Positions 47,075-55,254 of a stretch of 64,000 bases of DNA are shown piece after piece. This DNA comes from Opitutaceae bacterium. GTDB lineage: Bacteria > Verrucomicrobiota > Verrucomicrobiia > Opitutales > Opitutaceae. Each line of letters begins with the position of its first letter. Position 1 is the first letter of the stretch. Made by a program: the position numbers and the translations under genes. Location of the stretch: contig JAEUHC010000019.1 of the NCBI GenBank assembly GCA_016794785.1, forward strand, positions 1 through 64,000, written 5' to 3'. The notes beneath the pieces are model-generated. The model made no database searches, was not told the origin of the DNA, and saw only the letters and a list, made by a program, of their open reading frames with translations.

Positions 47075-47719
47075 TCAGGCGTCCACCAACCCGGCCTGGA
47101 TGCACCACCGCGTGAGGCTCGCGACCTCGCGCACGCCGACTTTTTCCATGATGTTCGCGCGATGCTTTTCCACCGTGCGCACGCTCAGGTTGAGCTGGGA
47201 GGCGATTTCCTTGGACATCTGGCCGCTGGCGACGAGGCGGGCGATCTCCTGTTCACGCTCCGTGAGCGGCGCCTGCAAAATGGGGCGGGTGACCGGGAGG
47301 CCGGGATTCGCTCCGCTTTTCGGCAGCACGCGGCTGGCGAAAAACATGCCGCCGTCACGCACGGTCTCCACCGCGCTGATCACAAATTCGATGGGCTCGG
47401 TCTTGTCCACGTAGCCATTGACGCCCATTGCCATCAGGTCAGCGGGCAGGCGTTCGCTGGGATGAGCGGTGATGAAGAGGATCTTTGTGTCCGGCAGGGC
47501 GCGGCGCACTTCGCGCGCGACCTCCATGCCGTTCATGTCCGGCAGCATCAGGTCCACGATGAGGAGCTCGGGCTTTTCACGGAGGACGAGCTCCAGGCCG
47601 GGCTTGGCGTGGCCAAATTCGCCGATGACCTGCAGGTCCTTCACTTTGCCCAAGGTTAGCAGGATGAGCTGACGAAACATGGTCTCGTCTTCGATGAGAA
47701 CGGCGCGGATTTTTCGCAT
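47075..47719 (-). CDS. NarL/LuxR-type response regulator
   Basis: 214 residues. Receiver with D56 (LIVDLMLP), T/S-Lys pair (ITAHPS, VDKTEP). LuxR HTH at the end: LTEREQEIARLVASGQMSKEIA, RTVEKHRANIMEKVG. No histidine kinase adjacent. Start 47719 by family alignment; ATG 47746 adds nine residues. Confidence 0.92.
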   Translation of the reverse strand: MRKIRAVLIEDETMFRQLILLTLGKVKDLQVIGEFGHAKPGLELVLREKPELLIVDLMLPDMNGMEVAREVRRALPDTKILFITAHPSERLPADLMAMGVNGYVDKTEPIEFVISAVETVRDGGMFFASRVLPKSGANPGLPVTRPILQAPLTEREQEIARLVASGQMSKEIASQLNLSVRTVEKHRANIMEKVGVREVASLTRWCIQAGLVDA

Positions 47720-47841
47720 GAGGGATACGTAGTAGTATCGGTCCATGCGGTGAAAATGTAGGGTCGTTCTCCGGCCTTCGTTGTAAAAAAAAAGCGACAG
47801 TTGCCCGTTGCCCGCCCGGGGCCGCCGGGCTGCTAGGGTTG

Positions 47842-48420
47842 TCAGCCTCGAGCGGTGCGGCGCGCTTCCCGGTGCAACCACAGGCGCAGCGCCCGGAAAT
47901 CCTCCGGCAGGAAAACTCCGCGCTGATCCGGCGACAATTTTTGGGGGCTACACCATGCGTTTTCCAGCAAGGCCCGGTGCGCCTCCGGTTTGTGCGCCAC
48001 CCAATGCGGGCAATCGACGCAATGCGCGCCACTGATCCGGCGGAGCACGCGGGCGAGTTCCTGTCGGCGGCACGCGCCATCGGCGCCCGTTTCACGATAG
48101 GATTCCCGGCAGACGGTGAACTCGGGATAGAAACACGCTTTCACCAGTTGGCGCACGGCCTCGGCCAAGAGCGGGGGCGCGTCCTCGCCCGCCACGCGGA
48201 GCACGAGGGGCGCGCACTCCGGCTCCCCCATGCCCCCCGGTGCGCCTGGTTCGCCCGGCGCGAGCGGGCGCGGCAGGCCGCGTTCAGCGACGAGCGCGCG
48301 GAGGCGCGCGGCCACGGTGGCGAGCTCGGCCGCGGGTGGCGGCACTTGGGCATTCTGGGTGAAAAAACGCCGCAGCACCGCGACCACGATTCCGGGGAAT
48401 TCGCCTGCTTCCTCGCTCAT
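47842..48420 (-). CDS. Cys-containing protein, unknown function
   Basis: 192 residues from ATG 48420. The C-terminal half carries cysteines (AVRQLVKACFYPEFTVCRES; DGACRRQELARV; AHCVDCPHWV) spaced like a metal-binding cluster. Pro/Ala-rich middle. I do not recognise the family; the pattern suggests a zinc or Fe-S protein. Divergent from the MocR-like regulator. Confidence 0.6.
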   Translation of the reverse strand: MSEEAGEFPGIVVAVLRRFFTQNAQVPPPAAELATVAARLRALVAERGLPRPLAPGEPGAPGGMGEPECAPLVLRVAGEDAPPLLAEAVRQLVKACFYPEFTVCRESYRETGADGACRRQELARVLRRISGAHCVDCPHWVAHKPEAHRALLENAWCSPQKLSPDQRGVFLPEDFRALRLWLHREARRTARG

Positions 48421-48579
48421 GCCGCGCAGCCCGGCCCATCGCCGCCACGCTGTCAACGCCCGCCCGGTGTTGATAAATTGTCATGGTCACAGGCGCGTGA
48501 TCGCGGCAACTGTGCTGGTTTCAAACTGCGGGCGCTAGCCCTGCCCCGCGCCGTCCGTTTCGTCTATCCTCGCTCCGCC

Positions 48580-50022
48580 ATGATTCAGACGCTTTCCGCC
48601 CCTGCGCCCGCGCCGCTCTACGTTGAGCTCGCGCGTTCCCTCGAGCACTTGATCGAGCAGGGCACGCTGCGACCCGGTCACCGGCTGCCGTCCGTGCGGC
48701 GGATGGCTCTCCAGCGCGACGTGAGCATCTCGACCGTGCTCCAAGCCTACACGCTTCTGGAGAACCGCGGCTGGATCGAGGCGCGCCCGCAGTCGGGCTA
48801 CTACGTGCGGCCGCGGCTGCCGATGGACACGCCCGAGCCGCGCATGGCCAAGCCCATGGCCAAGCCCAGCGCCGTCGGCGTCAACGACCTCGCCGCCGAG
48901 GTGCTCACCCTCGCCACCGATCCGCGCTACGTGCCGTTTGGCGCGGCGTGCCCGGACTCGAGCCTGTTTCCGACCAAGAAACTCGCGCGCATCCTCGCCG
49001 CTGTCGGCCGCAACGATCCCTCCCTGCTCGGCCGCTACGCGATGAGCCTCGCCTACGATCCGCTCGCCCGAGAGATCGCGCGGCGCTATCTCCAGGCCGG
49101 CTGCCCGCTCGGGCATGATGAGCTCGTCGTCACCACCGGGTGCACCGAGGCGCTCAACCTCTCGCTCCGGGCCGTGACCAAGCCCGGCGACACCGTGGCG
49201 GTGGAGACGCCCGCCTACTTCGGCTTCCTTGAGACGATCCAGAGCCTCAACCTCCGCGTCGTCGAAATTCCCACCGGCCCGCGCACGGGCATCTGCCTCG
49301 AGGCCACGCGTGACGCGCTCGCGAACCACGACATCAAGGCCCTCATGGTCATGCCGAGCTTTTCAAATCCGCTCGGCTCGAACATGCCCGATGCGAACAA
49401 GGAGCAGCTCTTCCGTATCCTCGCCGAGTTCGACGTAGCCGTGATTGAGGACGACATCTACGGCGATCTGCACTTTGGCGAGCGCCGGCCCAAGCCGCTC
49501 AAGGCTTGGGACACCGATGGCCGCGTGCTGCTCTGCAGCTCGTTCGGCAAGACGCTCGCGCCCGCGCTGCGCGTGGGCTGGTGCGCGCCTGGCCGTTACC
49601 TTGAGCGCGTGCGGCGGCTGAAGTTCACCAACACCCTCGGCACACCCGTCGTGCTGCAAAAAACGGTGTCGGACTTCCTGCGCAATGGCGGCTACGATCA
49701 CCACCTCCGTTCGATCCGGCGGGCCTATCACCACCAGTTGCATCTCTTCTCGCAGGCCATCCTCCGGTATTTCCCGGAGGGCACGCGGCTGAGCCGGCCC
49801 GAGGGCGGCTTCGTGCTGTGGGTCGAGCTGCCCGCGGGCGTGGACACCCTGCGCCTGCACCGCGAGGCGCTGAAGCACCACATCACCACCGCACCCGGTG
49901 CGCTCTTTTCCGTGAAGGATCGCTACAAGAGCTGCCTCCGCATGAACTGCGGCGTGCCGTGGACGGACGCCATCGAGGCCGCCGTGCGCACGCTCGGCGA
50001 GCTGGCGAGAAAGCAGCTGTGA
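48580..50022 (+). CDS. MocR-type regulator: GntR HTH fused to class I aminotransferase
   Basis: 480 residues. N-terminal GntR winged helix (GTLRPGHRLPSVRRMALQ, VSISTVLQAYTLLENRGWI), then a PLP fold with Schiff-base Lys in SSFGKTLAPALRVGW. MocR proteins are PLP-dependent regulators of vitamin B6, amino-acid or taurine genes. The GNAT and EamA genes downstream are coupled (GTGA/ATGA overlaps) and are likely cotranscribed. Confidence 0.92.
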   Translation: MIQTLSAPAPAPLYVELARSLEHLIEQGTLRPGHRLPSVRRMALQRDVSISTVLQAYTLLENRGWIEARPQSGYYVRPRLPMDTPEPRMAKPMAKPSAVGVNDLAAEVLTLATDPRYVPFGAACPDSSLFPTKKLARILAAVGRNDPSLLGRYAMSLAYDPLAREIARRYLQAGCPLGHDELVVTTGCTEALNLSLRAVTKPGDTVAVETPAYFGFLETIQSLNLRVVEIPTGPRTGICLEATRDALANHDIKALMVMPSFSNPLGSNMPDANKEQLFRILAEFDVAVIEDDIYGDLHFGERRPKPLKAWDTDGRVLLCSSFGKTLAPALRVGWCAPGRYLERVRRLKFTNTLGTPVVLQKTVSDFLRNGGYDHHLRSIRRAYHHQLHLFSQAILRYFPEGTRLSRPEGGFVLWVELPAGVDTLRLHREALKHHITTAPGALFSVKDRYKSCLRMNCGVPWTDAIEAAVRTLGELARKQL

Positions 50023-50030
50023 ACTCCGGC

Positions 50031-50576
50031 ATGACCTCCATTGAACGTCTGCCCGCCGCGCCAGCCGTCGCCGATCTCGCCGCGCTGCATGCTTTGCTAC
50101 GCGATGCGGTCGAGGGTGGCGCGTCGGTCGGTTATGTCCTGCCGCTGCCGGAGACGGAAGTCGCGGCGTTCTGGCGAGGCGTGCTCGCGAGTATCGCCGC
50201 CGGTTCCCGGGTGTTGCTCGTGGCGCGCGAGGCTGACGGCCGGATCGTCGGCACGGTCCAGATCGAATTCGCCCAGCGGCCCAATGGGCGGCACCGCGCC
50301 GAGGTGCAGAAGCTCCTTGTGCTCCGCACGCACCGCGGTCGCGGCCTCGGCTTCACGCTGATGGGCGCGGTCGAGGAGATCGCGCGCGAGGCGCGGCGCA
50401 CGCTCCTGTTCCTCGACACGAGCTGCAACGGCAATGCCCTCGGTCTTTACGAACGCTGCGGCTACACCCGAGCCGGCGGCATCCCGCGCTACGCCGCCGA
50501 TCCCGATGGTTCGCTCCACGACAATGTGATTTTCTACAAGGAAATCCCCGGGACGCCGGCCGCCCCTCCTCCATGA
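50031..50576 (+). CDS. GNAT N-acetyltransferase
   Basis: 181 residues from ATG 50031; a GTG at 50019 overlapping the previous stop would also be possible. Acetyl-CoA motif LRTHRGRGLGFTLMGAVEEIA, C-terminal GNALGLYERCGYTRAGGIPRYA. Family: amine or antibiotic-like acceptor acetylation. Overlaps the EamA gene by ATGA. Confidence 0.88.
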   Translation: MTSIERLPAAPAVADLAALHALLRDAVEGGASVGYVLPLPETEVAAFWRGVLASIAAGSRVLLVAREADGRIVGTVQIEFAQRPNGRHRAEVQKLLVLRTHRGRGLGFTLMGAVEEIAREARRTLLFLDTSCNGNALGLYERCGYTRAGGIPRYAADPDGSLHDNVIFYKEIPGTPAAPPP

Positions 50577-51484
50577 GCGCCTCGCCTTCGCGCGTGGCGC
50601 TCATCCTCGCCTTTGCCGCCATCTACCTGATCTGGGGCACCACCTATCTGGGCATCCGGGTCGCGGTGGAGACGATGCCGCCGTTCCTGATGTCGGGTGT
50701 GCGCTTTGTCGTCGCGGGCGCCGCGCTGCTCGCGTTTCTGAAGCTCCGCGGCACGGCCTGGCCCTCGCGCGCGCAGTGGCGTGACCAGGCGATCATCGGC
50801 GCGTGCCTGCTCGCCGGTGGCAATGGCGTCGTCGCCTGGGCCGAGCAGACCGTGCCCTCGGGGTTGACGACGCTCATCCTCGGCGCCTCGCCGCTCATCA
50901 TGGTGCTGATGGAGTGGCTGCGTCCTGGTGGGGTGCGTCCGACACCGATGTTGTGGCTCGGTTTCGCCGTGGGTCTGTGCGGGCTACTGGTGCTGCTTGG
51001 TCCGGGAGCGCTGCCGGCGGACGTGCGCCCGCCGGCTTCGAGCCTGCTGGCGCTTTTCTTCGCGAGCATCAGCTGGTGGGGCGGGTCGCTGTTCGCGAAA
51101 TACACCAAGAGCGGCGCGGCGCCGATCATGGCCGCCACGCTCCAGATGCTCTGCGGCGGCGGGCTGATGCTCCTGATCGGTTTGCTCGCGGGCGAGGGGC
51201 CGCGCGTGGACGTGCCGGCGATTTCCGGGCGCTCCTGGCTGGCGTGGTCCTACCTCGTGGTGGCGGGCTCGCTGGTCGCGTTTCCGGTCTATGCCTGGCT
51301 CTTGAAGAACAGCACGCCGGCCAAGGTCTCGACCTACTCCTACGTCAATCCGGTCGTCGCTGTCATCCTCGGCTGGGCGATCCTCGACGAACCGCTCACG
51401 CCACACATCGCGCTCGCCGCGGGCATCATCATCGGCGCGGTCGCGATCATCACGGTGCAGAAGAACCGGCTGAAGCCGGCATGA
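50573..51484 (+). CDS. EamA-family drug/metabolite exporter
   Basis: 303 residues, ten transmembrane helices in two EamA repeats; N-terminal IYLIWGTTYLGIRVAVETMPPFLM matches the YedA/RhaT-like DMT group, and the second EamA repeat ends with STYSYVNPVVAVILGWAILDEPL. Probable efflux of an amino acid or metabolite acetylated or sensed by its neighbours (inference). Confidence 0.92.
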   Translation: MSASPSRVALILAFAAIYLIWGTTYLGIRVAVETMPPFLMSGVRFVVAGAALLAFLKLRGTAWPSRAQWRDQAIIGACLLAGGNGVVAWAEQTVPSGLTTLILGASPLIMVLMEWLRPGGVRPTPMLWLGFAVGLCGLLVLLGPGALPADVRPPASSLLALFFASISWWGGSLFAKYTKSGAAPIMAATLQMLCGGGLMLLIGLLAGEGPRVDVPAISGRSWLAWSYLVVAGSLVAFPVYAWLLKNSTPAKVSTYSYVNPVVAVILGWAILDEPLTPHIALAAGIIIGAVAIITVQKNRLKPA

Positions 51485-51518
51485 ATCCGCCGTGCCCGCC
51501 GGTGCGTAGCAACGCCGC

Positions 51519-51974
51519 ATGATCCGCCATCTTCACCGCGAGCAGTTCATCCCCGGCGAGCCCGCGCGCATCTGGGATTTCTTCGCCACGCCGCGCAACC
51601 TCGACGCGATTACGCCGCCGAACCTGCGCTTCGAGATTCTCGGTGAACTGACGCCGCGCATGTATCCCGGCCAGATGATCGCGTATCGCATCGGGATACT
51701 GCCGGGCATCACGGTCCGCTGGCTTACCGAGATTACGCACGTGCGGGCGGGCGAGTTCTTCGTCGATGAGCAGCGGCTCGGACCCTACCGGCTCTGGCAC
51801 CACGAGCACCATTTCACCCCGGCCCCGGGCGGCGTCACGATGACGGACCGCATTACCTACGATCCCGGCTGGGGTCCGCTGGGCGGCCTGATCGAGGCGC
51901 TGTGGATTCGCCGTCAACTGGCCGGGATCTTCGACTACCGGGCGAAGAAAATTGCGGAGCTGTTCGCGGGTTAA
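51519..51974 (+). CDS. SRPBCC-family ligand-binding protein
   Basis: 151 residues. START/Bet v1-like: IRHLHREQFIPGEPARIWDFFATPRNLDAITPPNLRFEIL at the N-terminus and TMTDRITYDPGWGPLGGLIEALWIRRQL; resembles the YfcH-associated/cyclase-like SRPBCC subgroup. Cytoplasmic ligand binding; ligand unknown. 34 bases after the EamA gene. Confidence 0.85.
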   Translation: MIRHLHREQFIPGEPARIWDFFATPRNLDAITPPNLRFEILGELTPRMYPGQMIAYRIGILPGITVRWLTEITHVRAGEFFVDEQRLGPYRLWHHEHHFTPAPGGVTMTDRITYDPGWGPLGGLIEALWIRRQLAGIFDYRAKKIAELFAG

Positions 51975-51998
51975 GGGCGGATACAGCCGGAACCTTGC

Positions 51999-52415
51999 TC
52001 AAAGGCGAGCCGCTGAATAGAACACAGTGAGACCTTTGAAATAGTCCCGATAGAAACCACCGTCGCGTGTGAGAAGGCGGTCCGTTTGGAGCAGCGCGTG
52101 CGTGCCAATCAGGAAATCGGTCATGATGCGGGAGCGTGGGCCGCCGCGGAGGCGGTATTCCTTCCAAAGCCGCCCGGCGCGAAACGCACTGCGCGCATCG
52201 AGAAATTCGAGCTTAATGCCGGTTTGACGCAATTCTTCGTAGAGTTCGTGAGTGGTCCAGAACTCGGTCGCCAGCTCAGCGTAGACCAGTTCGCAGATCA
52301 CAAGCGGGCCGGCATCGCGCGCAACTTTGAGCGCCGCGGCGGAACCCTGCCAATGCACGGGGTCTGGCAATAGCACGTCCAGCAGGATGCTGGTATCGAT
52401 GGCGGTCTTCTTCAC
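51999..52415 (-). CDS. PIN-domain toxin (VapC-like)
   Basis: 138 residues from GTG 52415. PIN acidic residues: Asp7 in AIDTSILLDV, Glu in ELVYAELATEFW, Asp in IMTDFLIGTHALL, then LLTRDGGFYRDYF. VapC-type ribonuclease that cleaves tRNA or rRNA. GTGA overlap with the antitoxin stop. Confidence 0.87.
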   Translation of the reverse strand: MKKTAIDTSILLDVLLPDPVHWQGSAAALKVARDAGPLVICELVYAELATEFWTTHELYEELRQTGIKLEFLDARSAFRAGRLWKEYRLRGGPRSRIMTDFLIGTHALLQTDRLLTRDGGFYRDYFKGLTVFYSAARL

Positions 52416-52585
52416 CTCCCCCGTAGCTCACGCATGATGTCATCGGTGCGGCGGCCTTTTCCTTTGAGAACTCCTACCACTGCGTCGATGGGATCGAGGA
52501 TAGGCCTAGGCGGTTTGCCGCCGCCGGCCGGCTTCTTGGGAAAGCGTTTAGCGCGGCGCGCGGGGGCGACGACGACGGATTTCAT
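52412..52585 (-). CDS. VapB-like antitoxin
   Basis: 57 residues from ATG 52585. Basic N-terminal KSVVVAPARRAKRFPKKP, C-terminal DPIDAVVGVLKGKGRRTDDIMRELRGR typical of small antitoxin C-termini in this phylum. GTGA overlap with the PIN toxin. Its opening resembles the zeta-partner ORF at 12814-12975. Confidence 0.78.
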   Translation of the reverse strand: MKSVVVAPARRAKRFPKKPAGGGKPPRPILDPIDAVVGVLKGKGRRTDDIMRELRGR

Positions 52586-52663
52586 GGCCTGAGATTTCAC
52601 GTGAACACTATGAACAGCAAGCTTGCCGTGTCGGACGAGAAGCGAGCGCCATTTAAAAGGGCC

Positions 52664-52688
52664 GGACGCCACGGAGTGGCGTCCCTAC
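52664..52688 (-). repeat. GTAG-type REP hairpin
   Basis: Minus strand: GTAG (52685-52688) followed by a 9-bp stem GGACGCCAC/GTGGCGTCC with a TCC loop (52664-52684). Single REP unit between the secreted unknown and vapB. Confidence 0.8.
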
Positions 52689-52703
52689 GTCAAGCTGAGA
52701 GTG

Positions 52704-53567
52704 TCACGGCGGCGTGCTCACGCGCCCGACGATCACTTCCTTGGTCTTCTTGACGATCGACCAGAGGGTGTCGGGTTCGTGCGGGTCCCAGCAGAAGGCC
52801 TGGCCTTCCGAGGGAAACGGGATCGTCGCGATCCATTTCAGGACGGACCCGGATTTCGGAAAATCGACCACGTAGAGCTCGGTGTTGTCGTGGCCGGTGA
52901 GGTAGAGAAATCCGCCGGGGCCAAACCCACCGCCCGAGGCGCTGTAGCCGCGCCCGCCGAAGCGCTCGTTCAGTTTCGGCGGCAGCGCCCACCCGCCGAT
53001 GCGTCGCCATTCGTCGTCCAGCGCGAGAATCTGCGTCCACGTCGCATCGCGGTTGGGCTCGGCGCCGCGGTTGCCGTAGTGGACGAAGCATGCGATCCAG
53101 CGGCCCGCGGCCCCGCCCGGCGCGGTGCGCGGCGCGCGATCGAGCCACGTGAACGAGCCGTCCATGCGCCCGAAACTGTGCGAGCCGATGGGCCTGAGCG
53201 TCGCGGGATCGAAGATCTCCAGTGAGCTGAGCATCGGCACGCCGGGGTAGTTGGAATGCACGGCGAACAATTTCCCGTCCACGATCTGGCCGGCGTTGAG
53301 GTGGATGATTTCTCCGCCCGCGCCGCCTTCCCAGCCCGCGACCCGCTCGCCGGTCGCCTTGCGGTATTTGCCGATGGTGTGGTTGTTGATCGCATAGAAA
53401 AACTCGCGATCGACGGCCACGCCCTGGCCGGCCTCGGGGGCCTTGAAGCGGCGAATCTCGGTGTAGCTCCAACCGGGCGTCGTGAGCTGGCCGAGGGGCG
53501 GGGAGAGTTTCTCCTCGGCGGCAAATACCGCGACGGCGCAGGCGAGGAGTAGCGCGGGGAATTTCAT
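52704..53567 (-). CDS. Secreted protein, unknown function (possible beta-propeller)
   Basis: 287 residues from ATG 53567; signal peptide ~1-17 (MKFPALLLACAVAVFAA). WSYTEIRRFKAPEAGQGVAVD, FDPATLRPIGSHSFG, GFLYLTGHDNTELYVVDFPKSG suggest a beta-propeller. No enzyme motif. Starts 11 bases after the PhoD stop, so probably cotranscribed with phoD. Confidence 0.75.
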   Translation of the reverse strand: MKFPALLLACAVAVFAAEEKLSPPLGQLTTPGWSYTEIRRFKAPEAGQGVAVDREFFYAINNHTIGKYRKATGERVAGWEGGAGGEIIHLNAGQIVDGKLFAVHSNYPGVPMLSSLEIFDPATLRPIGSHSFGRMDGSFTWLDRAPRTAPGGAAGRWIACFVHYGNRGAEPNRDATWTQILALDDEWRRIGGWALPPKLNERFGGRGYSASGGGFGPGGFLYLTGHDNTELYVVDFPKSGSVLKWIATIPFPSEGQAFCWDPHEPDTLWSIVKKTKEVIVGRVSTPP

Positions 53568-53578
53568 GCGGTAAAACC

Positions 53579-55162
53579 TCACGCGCGCTGGAGCTGCGGT
53601 CGGCCGGACTCGACCACGAAGCTCGCGCGCGTGTGCAGCGGCGCGCCGCGGCGCGAGACGAAGGGCACCGTGCGATAGTCCGTGCGCCACGTCTTGGGCG
53701 TGACCTCGCAGCTCACGTAGCCGCGCTCGTCATTGAAGAATTTCGCAGCCGGGTTCTCGGCGCGAAAGGCCTCCGCTTCCTTCAGGGATTCCGTGCCGTC
53801 GCCCTTCGAGGTGATCGAGGTGCCGACGAACTCGACGCCCACGCTGCGACCGTCGAGCTGATCGAAATCGGCGGGGAGCTCGGTGGCCCAGTTGCAATGC
53901 ACGTCGCCGGTGATGACGACGGGGTTGGCGATTTTCCGATCATGCAGGTGGCGCAGCAGGCGGCGGCGTTCGAATTCGTAGCCGGGCCACTTGTCCATGT
54001 TCAGGCCGATCTCGGGGCCGGGCGTGCGATCGATGCGGCCGACGGGGACCTGCTGGGCGAGGACGTTCCAAGCGGAGCCGGAGCCTGCCAGGCCGTCGAA
54101 GAGCCATTCGCGCTGGCGATCACCCATGATGGTGCGCTGGGCATCGAGCTGGACGGCGCCGGGCGGCTGGCGGAGCGGCTTGAGCTGGGGCGAGCGATAT
54201 TGCCGGGTGTCGAGGACGTGGAATTGCGCCAGCCGGCCGAAGGCGAGGCGGCGGTAGAGCAGCATGTCGGGACCCTTCGGCAGCGCCGAGCGGCGCAGCG
54301 GCATGTGCTCAAAATAGACCTGATAGGCGGCGGCGCGGCGTTTCAGGAACGACGCCCGCGGTTGCTGCTTCGGGTTCTCGGCGACCGCGGCCGCGTAGTC
54401 GTTGCTCACCTCATGGTCGTCCCACGTCATGATCCACGGAGCCTGTGCGTGCATGGCCTGGAGGGCGGGATCGGATTTGTAGATGGCGTAGCGCTCGCGG
54501 TAGTCGTCGAGCGTGAAGATCTCCTTCTGGCCGTGCGGGCGCACGGAGCCGGCGTTGTCGCCTTTCTCGTAGATGTAGTCGCCGAGGTGGACGACGAGGT
54601 CGAGGTCCTCCCGCGCCATGTGCTCGTAGGCGGTGTAGTAGCCGATGCCGTAGTTCTGGCAGGAGGCGAAGGCGAAGCGCAGGCGGTCCGGCGCGCTGTC
54701 GGCCGCGGGTGCGGTGCGGGTGCGGCCCTTGGGGCTGACTTCGCTGCCGGCCTTGAACTGATACCAATACCAGCGCGCCGGCTGCAGGCCGGAGACCTCG
54801 ACATGGACGGCGTGCGCCCAAGCGGAGTTGGCCGTGACCGTGCCGCGCTGCACGACGCGCGTCATCGCCTCGTCCTCGGCAACCTGCCACGCGACTTCGA
54901 TCGGATCGGGGGCGAGGCCGCCGCCGGGTTCACGCGGCTTGGGGGCGAGGCGCGTCCAGAGCACGACGCCATCCGGCAACGGATCGCCGGAGGCGACGCC
55001 GAGGGAAAACGGATAGGCGGAGAATTTCGGCGCGGCGACCGTGGCGCCCCGCGCGCGCGTGGAGAGCAACGCGGCGGCGACGAACGAGGCGCTGCCAGCG
55101 AGAAAGGTGCGACGGTCGAGCGGGCGGACGACGCCGGGGAGGGGGAAGTGAGGAGGAGGCAT
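53579..55162 (-). CDS. phoD: PhoD-family Tat-exported alkaline phosphatase
   Basis: 527 residues from ATG 55162. Tat signal (DRRTFLAGSASFVAAALL). PhoD motifs: FASCQNYGIGYYTAYEHMA, HLGDYIYE, WDDHEVSNDY and ITGDVHCNW; these bind the Fe/Ca cluster. A phosphate-diester/monoesterase for phosphate scavenging. Separated from the TonB receptor by a REP. Confidence 0.92.
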   Translation of the reverse strand: MPPPHFPLPGVVRPLDRRTFLAGSASFVAAALLSTRARGATVAAPKFSAYPFSLGVASGDPLPDGVVLWTRLAPKPREPGGGLAPDPIEVAWQVAEDEAMTRVVQRGTVTANSAWAHAVHVEVSGLQPARWYWYQFKAGSEVSPKGRTRTAPAADSAPDRLRFAFASCQNYGIGYYTAYEHMAREDLDLVVHLGDYIYEKGDNAGSVRPHGQKEIFTLDDYRERYAIYKSDPALQAMHAQAPWIMTWDDHEVSNDYAAAVAENPKQQPRASFLKRRAAAYQVYFEHMPLRRSALPKGPDMLLYRRLAFGRLAQFHVLDTRQYRSPQLKPLRQPPGAVQLDAQRTIMGDRQREWLFDGLAGSGSAWNVLAQQVPVGRIDRTPGPEIGLNMDKWPGYEFERRRLLRHLHDRKIANPVVITGDVHCNWATELPADFDQLDGRSVGVEFVGTSITSKGDGTESLKEAEAFRAENPAAKFFNDERGYVSCEVTPKTWRTDYRTVPFVSRRGAPLHTRASFVVESGRPQLQRA

Positions 55163-55224
55163 TATTTGTTTAAGGTAGAGCGAGTCTGCGATCTGCCATC
55201 GGTTCGAACACTCAGCGTGCAAAA

Positions 55225-55249
55225 GGGCGGGTCACAGACCCGCCCTACT
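55225..55249 (-). repeat. GTAG-type REP hairpin
   Basis: Minus strand GTAG (55246-55249, sharing a G with the stem) followed by GGGCGGGTC/GACCCGCCC with a TGT loop (55225-55245), then CTTTT. It lies just after the TonB receptor stop and may also act as its terminator. Confidence 0.75.
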
Positions 55250-55254
55250 TGGAA

